NCBI GenBank assembly: GCA_016840965.1
Contig: JAEORI010000314.1
Span: 1-9,833, forward strand
Source of the DNA: Candidatus Thorarchaeota archaeon
GTDB taxonomy: Archaea; Asgardarchaeota; Thorarchaeia; Thorarchaeales; Thorarchaeaceae
DNA: 9,833 nt
Direction: 5' to 3'
The notes under the pieces were generated by a model. That model was not told the origin of the DNA. It was given only the letters and a program-made list of their open reading frames with translations, and made no database searches. Positions 1-7,096 of the stretch are shown here, one piece after another (position 1 is the first letter of the stretch; each line of letters begins with the position of its first letter). A program made the position numbers and the translations under genes.

Positions 1-1478
1 GTTAAGTTTGTTAGGATTCCAATCGTGAAATGCCAAATGAAGTCAAGTCTCAGGCTAAGAATAGTTTCTTCCTCAATTCTTTGTTGACTGAAATCACGGG
101 CAGATGAGATACCAAGAGAACCCAATGCTCCACTTTGAACCTGTTCACGTGTCTTTAGTAGCCGTATAACTTCTTCTGGTGGTGGAACCCGAATCTTATC
201 CTTTAGAGCTTCAAGCACCTCTATCTCTATACCAACAAGTTTTGACCGATCTTTTGTGAACATATCAATGTTGATTTTATCAAGGTCTAGGGATCGAAGT
301 CCCTTTGAACGGAGCATTCCTTTAACGGGACCATCAAGAGTTCGTTCTATTTTTTCAAGAGCCTTCAGCGATCGTTCCAACATCTCGAGTTCTTCTTTGC
401 TGACCTCTGGCGCGGATGTGTCGGAAGTTGTTTCGTCTGTTAGGTTCTTTAGACCAGGTCCTATTACAGATGGATCATTGATACCTTTCCTACGAAGTTG
501 CGCTCTAATGTCATCAACGCTCACATTCAGGAAACTTGAGATTGTTTCAAGTGTGCTATCGGGGTCATTTGTGAGAATATCAGCCGCTACGCTTGTCACA
601 ACTCGACCCATTTTTGATTCATAATCCTCGAGTGTTGTTGGAATATCAAATTCTTCTTCCAGTGCCTCTAGCATTGCCAAGCGTATCTCGTGGGCGTATT
701 TTAAACCTTTGAGAGCCTCGCGTGGCTTACAAAATCTCTCAGAAATTGCTGATATAATTGAGTCCCAGCGTTTTATCGGAATAATCACATCATTAAGCCG
801 ACCTTTTGCATACTCCACATGTCCGAGTATTTTATCAAGGCCCATTCGAAGAATTGTTGTTTCAGGAACTTCTGAGGTATGCTCTCTTTGCAGTTCTTCT
901 CTGAGAGATAGAGAGCTTTCTTTCAATCCAGATGCTTTAACATACAATTCACGACGCCACTGCTCTCCCCATTCTGTGACTTCGAGAATTAGGTCAATAT
1001 CGTGATTGGCGGTATACTCAGAGGGAATTTGATTCAAGGCGTTCTTAATCAGAGATGATATTCGCTCCCTATGAGTTGGAGATGGACTGGACCCGCCAAG
1101 CTCATCCACGAAACGAATGGTCAACTCACTGGCAATCTTAGCAACAGCAATTTCTTGACGTTGCTTATCCGAGAACAGCTGTCGAACTTCAAGTTCAAGC
1201 TGACGACGCTCCTCATCACCTAATTCATCCTTCATTTCACTGCCAGCACCAGGCTCCTCAGACGGACTAAGAAGACGAACACCCTGATAGCTATGTAAAT
1301 AGAACGCAGCAAAAAATGAGAAAACATCCTCCAACGGTTGAGTTTCTTTTAGTAACTCGTGAAACAATTTGCGATCTCTGGTACTTCGCATATGAGATGC
1401 TAATGCTTCTCTGAGAAGAATCTCCTTTCCAGCTTCACTCATTTGACGAGTCTTTAATACCCAAGAGCTTGCCATCAT
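1..1478 (-). CDS. Unrecognised large helical protein, C-terminus cut by the window edge
   Basis: The minus-strand frame stays open from an ATG at 1478 to the left edge, giving 492 residues with no stop, so the protein is incomplete. I do not recognise the family. It is predicted soluble and mostly helical, with a charged stretch around residues 72-110, a helical region rich in Glu and Arg (about 160-275), a helix-turn-helix-like stretch at about 308-333 (TLETISSFLNVSVDDIRAQL, then RRKGI), a Ser/Thr/Glu linker at about 346-360, and a charged helix at 361-382. No signal peptide is seen; a hydrophobic stretch (residues 475-492) sits at the cut edge and cannot be judged. A second ATG at 1475 is equally possible as the start. 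The gene begins three bases after the stop of the 881-residue gene, with a near-perfect Shine-Dalgarno across that stop, so the two products are probably made together and may interact. The gene call is firm; the function is unknown. Confidence 0.85.
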   Translation of the reverse strand, partial: MMASSWVLKTRQMSEAGKEILLREALASHMRSTRDRKLFHELLKETQPLEDVFSFFAAFYLHSYQGVRLLSPSEEPGAGSEMKDELGDEERRQLELEVRQLFSDKQRQEIAVAKIASELTIRFVDELGGSSPSPTHRERISSLIKNALNQIPSEYTANHDIDLILEVTEWGEQWRRELYVKASGLKESSLSLREELQREHTSEVPETTILRMGLDKILGHVEYAKGRLNDVIIPIKRWDSIISAISERFCKPREALKGLKYAHEIRLAMLEALEEEFDIPTTLEDYESKMGRVVTSVAADILTNDPDSTLETISSFLNVSVDDIRAQLRRKGINDPSVIGPGLKNLTDETTSDTSAPEVSKEELEMLERSLKALEKIERTLDGPVKGMLRSKGLRSLDLDKINIDMFTKDRSKLVGIEIEVLEALKDKIRVPPPEEVIRLLKTREQVQSGALGSLGISSARDFSQQRIEEETILSLRLDFIWHFTIGILTNL

Positions 1479-1479
1479 T

Positions 1480-1488
1480 GATCACCTC
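1480..1488 (-). promoter_or_regulatory. Shine-Dalgarno overlapping the upstream stop codon (translational coupling)
   Basis: On the minus strand this reads GAGGTGATC, complementary over nine bases to the archaeal 16S rRNA tail (GATCACCTC). The TGA inside it is the stop codon of the 881-residue gene, and the next ATG follows at 1478 (or 1475). Ribosomes ending the first gene are therefore positioned to start the second. The core GAGGT lies 5 or 8 bases from the two candidate ATGs. Confidence 0.8.
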
Positions 1489-4127
1489 AGAAATGTATTC
1501 CCTACTTTAACAGTAAGCTCACCTGTGCCGTGTTCAAACGTCACAAGATACAGTAGTTCATCTTCTTGCGGGTCGCGTAGATACATACGAACAATCCTTG
1601 GGAGTAGTTTCCCAAGGCTACGCACTTTTGAGCCCATCAAATACTCAATGAATTCACCGCCTATATCAAGTCCAATCAGTGAGGCGGCTTCAACACCCTC
1701 TGCTTGAAGTCGAAGAACCTTCTTTGCAAAAGTGGCCTCCATATCTTTTTCACGTTCCTTCAAATTGTCAAGCTTACTTTTGAGTAGGTTTCGCAGCTCA
1801 ACAAAATTCTTGAGTGAAGGATCAGGATTAGGTTTGGGAGGGAGGGGCATTTCGTTCTTTACAGGATATTGTGTTCTAATTTCGTGCAATTCAGCATCAA
1901 TCGCAAGGGGCTTTACAGGCTCTACTGGAGGGGGCGTTGGAACTACACCAGGAGTGGCGGCTTCTGTAGTTTGGTTGGCTTCTGCAACTTGGGCAGCCCT
2001 GTAATGTGTGAGTTTCTCCATGTATTCTTTCAAGGCGGCTTCATATTCCCTTACTCTAGCTTCATATTGCTGGGTTTTTTGAGCAAGCATTTCCTCACGT
2101 TTTGAATTGTGCGCGCGAATAGCATCATTCTCTTGTTCAATAATCTGACATTCATTCTCCCATAATTGCACAAGGCTCATGTATTTCTGTTCTCGGAGGT
2201 CAGCTTCAAACTTGGCACGATCGACCATTGCACTTGGAGTGACAGTTTCTCCAACAATCTCGTGAATTGAATTCAGCAGCGTGAGGAGAGCTTGTGGGTC
2301 AGTCATTGAATCATCCAACGCAGTCTTGAAACTCTCAACCCACTCCAATGCTTCCTTTCTCCACTCTGCGGACCGCTCACCTGCACCCTCAACTGCAGCC
2401 TCTAGTTCTTTAACAAGATTGGTCTGTTCAGAAAGCATTTTGTCAATTATTCGACGAATTAGTGGCTTTGAGAGAAGTGTATCAGCTACATCAGGTATGA
2501 TATCAGATACAAGATTTTGATACTCCTCAAGAAGTGCTATTAGAGCTTTTCCAAGTTCGGTCAACTCCTTTGACTCGGGAATTGAATATTTGAGAAATAT
2601 CTCTTCCCTCGCAATCTCAGCTACATTCTCAAACCCAATCAAATTCCACACATCAATCGTCTTAAATGATTCAATCAGCTCACGAGTGACTACACCCATG
2701 AGTTGTTTGAAGTCGTCATATTGAGACCCCTCGAAAGCCACCTTTGAGAAGGCTGCATTAAGTTGTGATTGAATCTCAGCGTAAAACAATTCAAACAATG
2801 TGATGTCAGTGGATCCAATTTCATCCTGAAGAGTTTCTTTCTTGAAATCATGGAGAGCTTTGAAAAAGGCCTTCTTAGCAGCATTAGTCACTAAATACTG
2901 ATTCAGCTCTTTAGAGAAATATTGTGCCACCTTCTTTGCATAGACAATAACATATCTCATGGTGCTCTTGAGTTCCCAAGCACGAATTTCACCAGACCCT
3001 GCAAACTCGCGAGTGACTGAATTCATAATTCGTTCAACAATCTCCATGGTAATGACATTCTTTATACCTGAGGAAACCTCGCTATGCTCAGACACTGCAG
3101 AAGATAATGCACTTCTATGATTCTCGAGAGAATATGATTTTCCCGAGCTAAGGTGGGCTTCTACTATATGCTCCAATGCATTAACCGATTCTCCAAGAAT
3201 CATCACAAACTCATCGATTCGAGGTTTAATAGTATCAATGTCTGCTAGAGAAACCTCACTCTGACTGAGAAAATCTCTCAATGCATTTACCACGCCTTCT
3301 ACAACCTCTGACTCTTCCACTGCGTATGCGTAGTAGTTCAGTTCGTTAAGAAGTGCTTGCCCAGTTTCTGGGACAACCTTGGTTAATGTTTCAATGGCAC
3401 TCGGGGTCAAAACGCGCCGCTTGAAATGAGCCACAATCTTGTCATCTGATTCATTTGGTAGTTTGAACTCCAGACTTTTGCGGCCTGTAATTTTCATCCC
3501 AGGTGGTTGAAGTGTAAAATCATCAGCGACACTCATCTTGACGATTAAATCAATGTCCACATGATCTGGTTTCACTTGTAACGAATCCCAAGAACCTTGA
3601 AACCGGCGGTCGAGCAGATCCACAAACAAGACACTGTTCAATCTGTCAGCAAATTGTGTCATGACCGAAAGACCTTCCGTTTCATAATCCAACTCATTAT
3701 TTATTACAGCACTCTCGATATCAGCGATCTTCTTGGACAGGATTTTCATATAATCGTCAATTTTGAAAGGATCAACGGCGCCCTTTTCCCAACTTAAGAC
3801 ACAGACATGAGAACCAACACCCCCTTCTATACCACCAGCAACCACAAGCTGCTCAGGTAATACATCAGGTCCTGGAGTTCTGTCCAAATCCCATTCAATT
3901 GAGAGGACCTCAAGACCTTCAGACGACATCAAGGTGTCGCGAATAGCGAAAATCAGTGGTACTATATTCATGGAAACAGTTTCAGAATGCTGTTCCAGCA
4001 TACTACCAGCGCCAATTGCGCTACCAATCGGGTAACCAAGCCCAGTTGATGTTCCCAAAACAGATGCAGACGCCATTCGAATGGCTTCAACAGTACTCGG
4101 TGCGTGAACATCTCTTTGATTAGACAT
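1482..4127 (-). CDS. Unrecognised 881-residue coiled-coil protein with proline-rich linkers
   Basis: I do not recognise this protein and name no function. Visible layout: a Gly/Ala/Ser-rich N-terminal stretch (about 18-43) with a GxxxGxxxG spacing; a mixed alpha/beta-looking part (about 50-250) containing short beta-like strands such as VDIDLIVKMSV; a long helical region (about 255-630); a strongly charged coiled-coil-like helix (about 637-715, rich in Glu, Gln, Lys, Arg and Tyr); two proline-rich linkers (about 725-740 and 755-770); a second charged helix (about 771-812); and a compact C-terminal part (about 813-881) ending in beta-like segments. There is no clear signal peptide or membrane helix. 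The ATG at 4127 has a GAGGAGAG motif seven bases upstream. It sits 81 bp after the MBL gene and three bases before the partial gene at 1478. The shape suggests a scaffold or complex-forming protein, but that is only inference. Confidence 0.9.
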   Translation of the reverse strand: MSNQRDVHAPSTVEAIRMASASVLGTSTGLGYPIGSAIGAGSMLEQHSETVSMNIVPLIFAIRDTLMSSEGLEVLSIEWDLDRTPGPDVLPEQLVVAGGIEGGVGSHVCVLSWEKGAVDPFKIDDYMKILSKKIADIESAVINNELDYETEGLSVMTQFADRLNSVLFVDLLDRRFQGSWDSLQVKPDHVDIDLIVKMSVADDFTLQPPGMKITGRKSLEFKLPNESDDKIVAHFKRRVLTPSAIETLTKVVPETGQALLNELNYYAYAVEESEVVEGVVNALRDFLSQSEVSLADIDTIKPRIDEFVMILGESVNALEHIVEAHLSSGKSYSLENHRSALSSAVSEHSEVSSGIKNVITMEIVERIMNSVTREFAGSGEIRAWELKSTMRYVIVYAKKVAQYFSKELNQYLVTNAAKKAFFKALHDFKKETLQDEIGSTDITLFELFYAEIQSQLNAAFSKVAFEGSQYDDFKQLMGVVTRELIESFKTIDVWNLIGFENVAEIAREEIFLKYSIPESKELTELGKALIALLEEYQNLVSDIIPDVADTLLSKPLIRRIIDKMLSEQTNLVKELEAAVEGAGERSAEWRKEALEWVESFKTALDDSMTDPQALLTLLNSIHEIVGETVTPSAMVDRAKFEADLREQKYMSLVQLWENECQIIEQENDAIRAHNSKREEMLAQKTQQYEARVREYEAALKEYMEKLTHYRAAQVAEANQTTEAATPGVVPTPPPVEPVKPLAIDAELHEIRTQYPVKNEMPLPPKPNPDPSLKNFVELRNLLKSKLDNLKEREKDMEATFAKKVLRLQAEGVEAASLIGLDIGGEFIEYLMGSKVRSLGKLLPRIVRMYLRDPQEDELLYLVTFEHGTGELTVKVGNTFLR

Positions 4128-4134
4128 AGAAAGA

Positions 4135-4142
4135 CTCTCCTC
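4135..4142 (-). promoter_or_regulatory. Ribosome binding site of the 881-residue gene
   Basis: The minus strand reads GAGGAGAG, ending seven bases before the ATG at 4127. It supports that start. No convincing TATA box is visible in the 81 bp between this gene and the MBL gene upstream, so the gene may be read through from the MBL promoter. Confidence 0.6.
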
Positions 4143-4208
4143 GATAAACCTGAAAGTCAGCAGACGTATGATATCAATAACGCCATCTTTTGAATCTAGC
4201 TCGGGCAG

Positions 4209-5159
4209 CTATCCGACTTTGGTCCAAACCCCATTACCTAGTTCTCGAACTAGTCCAGCTTCTTTCAGTCCTTCAAGTGTCACATGTATTGTTGTTGTAA
4301 GTAATGTATCATAGCTCTCAGGAATTGGAACGCTTCGTGTCTGTCGTATGTCAAAGACAAACTGCTCAATGTCAGCGTCTCCTCGAGCACTCAATAGTGT
4401 TAGCAAGGTATCTTGGAAGTGCACCACTCCATCTTTCACTGCTTCAAACTGAAGGCGAGCATCCCCAAAAATATGCGGTGCATCATGAGCAGGAAATATG
4501 TAGTCAACTTCAAGCTTGGATAGAGTCTCTAAAGATGTCAATTTTGCCACAATACTCCCAGTCTTGTCAACGTAGAACTTTCGAGGATCATTAGGAAAGT
4601 TGTTTACTTCATCCCCCGAGAACAATGCCTTACGTTTGACATCATAAAAAATACAATGTCCTGCAGAGTGTCCTGCAGTGTGAATTACTTTAAGTGATGT
4701 ATCACCAACTGAGATGTTTTGTCCATGCGTGATTAGTTCATCAGCCTCAATTCCACGGTAGTTAACTCGAAGAGGACCTTTATCGAGTTTCATGGAAAAC
4801 CTTTCAGCTCGGTCCATAATGAGACGTTCATTCAGAAATGCCGCAGGTGTTTGAAGAAGCTCTGCGTCATCTTTATGAATCATTATTGGCGCGTTGGTTG
4901 ACTTTTTGAGTCGTCCAACACCTGCTGAATGGTCGGGATGTCCGTGTGTACAAACAATGCCTACGAGGTCATTTTTGGGGTCGAGACCAAAATTCTTGAT
5001 TGCTTTCTCAAGTCGGTTTCCGGGATCTCCTGCAGTTCCTGGGTCAATCACAAGAACCTCACTCTCATCAACAATCAGGTAGCTGGCTATGAAACCGAAC
5101 TCACCTGCAAACTTACCTCGTACTACATGAATTCCAGGAATAATTTCAGCTGATGCCAT
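4209..5159 (-). CDS. Metallo-beta-lactamase-fold hydrolase (LACTB2/glyoxalase II-like)
   Basis: This is a cytoplasmic MBL-superfamily hydrolase of 316 residues. The dinuclear metal site is complete: H72-x-H74-x-D76-H77 (THGHPDHSAG), H164 (HTAGHSAGH), D183 (FSGDEV) and H225 (FPAHDAPH). The strand with D39 (VIDPGT) is also typical. After the catalytic domain, residues about 235-316 look helical and end in a winged-helix-like segment (LEGLKEAGLVREL), as in LACTB2-type proteins. The substrate cannot be read from sequence; hydrolysis of a thioester, phosphoester or nucleic acid are all possible. The frame is open back to 5285, but I chose the ATG at 5159 because the MBL domain begins right there (IIPGIHVV) and the extension would overlap the start of the divergent gene. 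No Shine-Dalgarno precedes 5159, so a very short leader is possible. It lies upstream of, and co-oriented with, the two unknown genes. Confidence 0.9.
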   Translation of the reverse strand: MASAEIIPGIHVVRGKFAGEFGFIASYLIVDESEVLVIDPGTAGDPGNRLEKAIKNFGLDPKNDLVGIVCTHGHPDHSAGVGRLKKSTNAPIMIHKDDAELLQTPAAFLNERLIMDRAERFSMKLDKGPLRVNYRGIEADELITHGQNISVGDTSLKVIHTAGHSAGHCIFYDVKRKALFSGDEVNNFPNDPRKFYVDKTGSIVAKLTSLETLSKLEVDYIFPAHDAPHIFGDARLQFEAVKDGVVHFQDTLLTLLSARGDADIEQFVFDIRQTRSVPIPESYDTLLTTTIHVTLEGLKEAGLVRELGNGVWTKVG

Positions 5160-5272
5160 TGGTCTGGTTGAAGGTGTTCCTCTTACACTTATGATAATAT
5201 CGTCTATGAGTGGATCTAGATAACAAACACTAAATCGAGCTGAATACATTGAAGCTTCAATGAGGTTTATTG
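5160..5272. promoter_or_regulatory. Divergent promoter region between MBL and GIY-YIG genes
   Basis: These 113 bp separate two genes that start in opposite directions, so both promoters should lie here. On the minus strand an AT-rich ATATTATCAT at 5200-5191 lies about 37 bases before the MBL start and could be its TATA box. No clear plus-strand TATA box was found. Both assignments are tentative. Confidence 0.4.
5262..5266 (+). promoter_or_regulatory. Ribosome binding site deciding the ATG start at 5273
   Basis: GAGGT lies six bases before the ATG at 5273. A TTG at 5270 is in the same frame but would be only three bases from the motif, so the ATG is preferred. Confidence 0.6.
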
Positions 5273-5731
5273 ATGAAAGGGGCATATATGCTCATTATCA
5301 AAGTCGAACAACCAGTCTGTGTTCAAATCAAATCACTGGGTGATATTACGTTTGAGTCGGGTTTGTGGGTATATGTCGGGTCAGCCATGGGGGGTGGTTC
5401 AACGAGTCTTGAGAACCGGTTGCGTAGACATTTCCAGAAGGAGAAAGCAATCTATTGGCACATTGACTATCTCCTAGAAAGAAACACAGAGATTATAGAG
5501 GCTATTTGGACAGAGAGTATCGAGCATATTGAATGTGATTTGGCGCAGTCTGTTGCGGCTCACAATGACTTCAAACCAGGCCCAAGAGCATTCGGGTCCT
5601 CTGACTGTAGAAGAGGTTGCATTGCTCATACCTACTTTTACGAGGGCGATGAGCAGATTCGCAATAGTCTCATCCAAGTTTTTCTCAGTTTAGGGTTCCA
5701 GCCTAATGTGACTCTTAACGGCCAACTATGA
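5273..5731 (+). CDS. GIY-YIG (DUF123 / COG1833, Uri superfamily) putative nuclease
   Basis: This is a stand-alone DUF123-type GIY-YIG domain of 152 residues, the family's usual size when it is not fused to endonuclease III. Signature blocks appear in order: GAY at 3-5 (the GIY strand), LWVYVGSA at 31-38 (the YIG strand), the basic R49/R52-H53 segment (NRLRRHF), WHIDYLL at 62-68, CDLAQSV at 88-94 where the acidic residue is Asp, and SDC...C..H at 110-119. The family is predicted to cut or bind DNA and is common in archaea; a biochemical role is not established for this protein. The Cys block reads SDCRRGCIAH, which appears to have wider Cys spacing than the form I remember for the family. The gene diverges from the MBL gene and is followed 71 bp later by the small Sm-like gene. 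Confidence 0.88.
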   Translation: MKGAYMLIIKVEQPVCVQIKSLGDITFESGLWVYVGSAMGGGSTSLENRLRRHFQKEKAIYWHIDYLLERNTEIIEAIWTESIEHIECDLAQSVAAHNDFKPGPRAFGSSDCRRGCIAHTYFYEGDEQIRNSLIQVFLSLGFQPNVTLNGQL

Positions 5732-5753
5732 CTCAAAGCTCCTAAGCAGTAAG

Positions 5754-5761
5754 TATTAAAT
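5754..5761 (+). promoter_or_regulatory. Possible TATA box of the 77-residue gene
   Basis: TATTAAAT lies about 45 bases upstream of the ATG at 5803. A TATA box here would place transcription start near 5783, leaving a leader of about 20 bases that still carries the AGGAGG at 5788-5793. This suggests the gene has its own promoter rather than relying on the upstream one. Confidence 0.45.
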
Positions 5762-5787
5762 GCCCCCACCAATGACTTTTCGCAATC

Positions 5788-5793
5788 AGGAGG
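5788..5793 (+). promoter_or_regulatory. Strong Shine-Dalgarno of the 77-residue gene
   Basis: AGGAGG lies nine bases before the ATG at 5803. It is the strongest plus-strand ribosome binding site in the window and supports this short frame as a real, well-translated gene. Confidence 0.7.
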
Positions 5794-5802
5794 AAACCTA
5801 GA

Positions 5803-6036
5803 ATGCCAGATTGGAGGAGTATCTTTCAAGACTTGAAAAACACGGGACAGCAATTTACAGTATACTTACGATATCAGCAAAAGGACACACTAGCAAAGAT
5901 ACCTAATGTAAGGGTCCAAGAAGTATACGATGATCACGTAAGATTGGAGAATCCGAGTGGTTATGGTGTTCTTGGATACGAAGACATTCTTTACGTATCG
6001 ATACCAAGACAGTCAGCTACAGGACCAATGCAGTAA
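5803..6036 (+). CDS. Small protein, possible LSm/Hfq-like SH3 barrel
   Basis: This 77-residue protein is not one I can name. Its pattern follows an Sm-like barrel: an N-terminal helix (about 3-13, WRSIFQDLKN), a first strand FTVYLRY (18-24), a strand with VRVQEVYDDHVRLEN (36-50), and a last block GVLGYEDILYVSIPR (55-69). This resembles the Sm1/Sm2 arrangement of Hfq, in which a helix precedes V-x-YL, then a D-containing strand, then a YkhAI-stxxP-like block. The resemblance is by eye only; the usual Sm1 glycine is missing and the loop after the first strand is longer. If correct, it would be a small ring-forming RNA-binding protein; otherwise it is an unrelated small beta-barrel. A strong AGGAGG and an upstream TATA-like box support expression. 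It sits between the GIY-YIG gene and the PH-like gene on the same strand. Confidence 0.8.
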   Translation: MPDWRSIFQDLKNTGQQFTVYLRYQQKDTLAKIPNVRVQEVYDDHVRLENPSGYGVLGYEDILYVSIPRQSATGPMQ

Positions 6037-6081
6037 GGGACCAGTCACAGCCCCTACGGCTAAGGTTTAATTGGCATTCAG

Positions 6082-6102
6082 CTGGTTTTCTTATATAACC
6101 AG
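6082..6102. repeat. Inverted repeat flanking the TATA box (possible operator)
   Basis: CTGGTT at 6082-6087 and AACCAG at 6097-6102 are perfect six-base inverted arms around a nine-base AT-rich centre that contains most of the TATA box. A dimeric regulator bound here would block TBP. The same arms could instead form a hairpin at the end of the upstream transcript. Confidence 0.45.
6091..6098 (+). promoter_or_regulatory. TATA box of the PH-like/zinc-ribbon gene
   Basis: TTATATAA is the best archaeal TATA match in the window. The usual spacing puts transcription start near 6120, only about 10 bases before the GTG at 6131. The message would then be leaderless or nearly so, which agrees with the weak Shine-Dalgarno (GGTG at 6118-6121). 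Confidence 0.6.
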
Positions 6103-6130
6103 ACCATATCATTAGTTGGTGTAATTTGCA

Positions 6131-7090
6131 GTGTCATCACTAGTATACATCCCAATTGAAAATGAACGTGTCCTCAGTCAACATCAGGAGTATATCCTGA
6201 CCAACTACAGATGGATTCAATTTTGTAGAGGGTCACGAGCCTGCGGTAGTCTCCCGCTACATATCATAAAAGAATACAAGTTGACTTCCAATTCAGCCAT
6301 GTGCAAAGTTGTGAATGGAATTGTCAACTTCGTAGGAGTAATGCCGAGGACAGAGGAGCTACGCGCCGCTCTGGGACTTCGTGAGTTCGATAATCTAAGG
6401 GCTGGAGGGCAGAGGAAAATCTGTGAGGTCAGTGGTGTTCCATTTGTACATCCGGACCATCCATATAATCGATGGATCTCAATTGGTTATCACCGGCCTT
6501 TTTCAAGACACTTCTATCAGACCTTTGCATGGTTGAAAGGCGAAGAAGTTTTCACATATCACCCAGGGAGTTTCATACTCACAAATTATCGTCTGTATCA
6601 GTATGATGCAAAAGACAAGAAGTTGTACATATTTCCACTCCACATGGTTGAAACATTCGAAGCAAGAAAGAATGAGCTAAAACTAAAGGCGACGTCTGGG
6701 AAATTCAAAATAAAGGGTAGAGTTCCTCGACAGGACCACCTTCTTGGTGTCTGGCAGACTCGAGCATGGAGTTCAATTTCAAAAGAGCATCTCGATTGGT
6801 TGGTACGACCCTTTAGCTATATTACACCGCATCATCCACTGTCACAATATATTGTCAGCGACTCTGCAACAGTGACACCAACTCCTCGAGCACAGGAATC
6901 AACGCAGGAGATGCAGACTGCGGCAGGAAATGGCGGTGCTGGAACAGTGTTTGTCAAACCAGTCATCAAGGACAGATGCACTCATTGTTCTGCTCCAATG
7001 TCTTGGGAACAAATCGATTGGACTGGCCCGGACCAATATGCATGTCCTTCATGTGGTGCCACGCATCGGGTAGATTACGTTAGAATGTAA
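6131..7090 (+). CDS. Tandem PH-like (bPH/GRAM-type) repeats with C-terminal zinc ribbon
   Basis: This 319-residue protein contains two copies of a unit of about 110 residues. The core of copy 1 (20-73) and copy 2 (147-200) aligns without gaps with 16 identities in 54; both contain ILTNYR and PLH and end in PR. The identity continues at PF...HP (104-111 and 227-236). The acidic lead-in (NERVL, GEEVF), then LTNYR and PLH, is the pattern of bacterial-PH, GRAM and Vps36-GLUE domains, which often bind lipids or peptides. A flexible Ser/Thr/Gly linker (about 246-278) leads to a zinc ribbon with C283, C286, C305 and C308. There is no membrane helix or signal peptide. I infer a membrane- or protein-docking adaptor whose ribbon binds a partner or nucleic acid; no function is established. 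The start is a GTG about 10 bases after the predicted transcription start. It ends six bases from the stop of the convergent AOR gene. Confidence 0.88.
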   Translation: MSSLVYIPIENERVLSQHQEYILTNYRWIQFCRGSRACGSLPLHIIKEYKLTSNSAMCKVVNGIVNFVGVMPRTEELRAALGLREFDNLRAGGQRKICEVSGVPFVHPDHPYNRWISIGYHRPFSRHFYQTFAWLKGEEVFTYHPGSFILTNYRLYQYDAKDKKLYIFPLHMVETFEARKNELKLKATSGKFKIKGRVPRQDHLLGVWQTRAWSSISKEHLDWLVRPFSYITPHHPLSQYIVSDSATVTPTPRAQESTQEMQTAAGNGGAGTVFVKPVIKDRCTHCSAPMSWEQIDWTGPDQYACPSCGATHRVDYVRM

Positions 7091-7096
7091 ACCTCT

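Noticed and set aside
256..1005. Plus-strand open frames of 122 and 98 codons
   Set aside because: They lie wholly opposite the long minus-strand frame that spans 1-1478, have serine/arginine-rich composition typical of antisense reading, and have no ribosome site.
1525..3797. Several short plus-strand frames (60-90 codons) and a minus-strand frame at 2690-2884
   Set aside because: All are shadows inside the 881-residue gene with biased, non-protein-like composition.
5160..5285. N-terminal extension of the MBL protein by 42 residues (start at 5285)
   Set aside because: The extra residues do not resemble an MBL N-terminus, overlap the divergent GIY-YIG start, and the domain begins right after the ATG at 5159.
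5474..5853. Two minus-strand frames of about 70 codons opposite the GIY-YIG gene
   Set aside because: They overlap a clearly recognisable coding gene and its downstream neighbour and show no homology-like motifs.
6049..6061. Short hairpin AGCC-CCTAC-GGCT after the 77-residue gene as a terminator
   Set aside because: The stem has only four pairs and no clean U-run follows; archaeal termination here is more likely at nearby T-rich sequence, which I cannot place.
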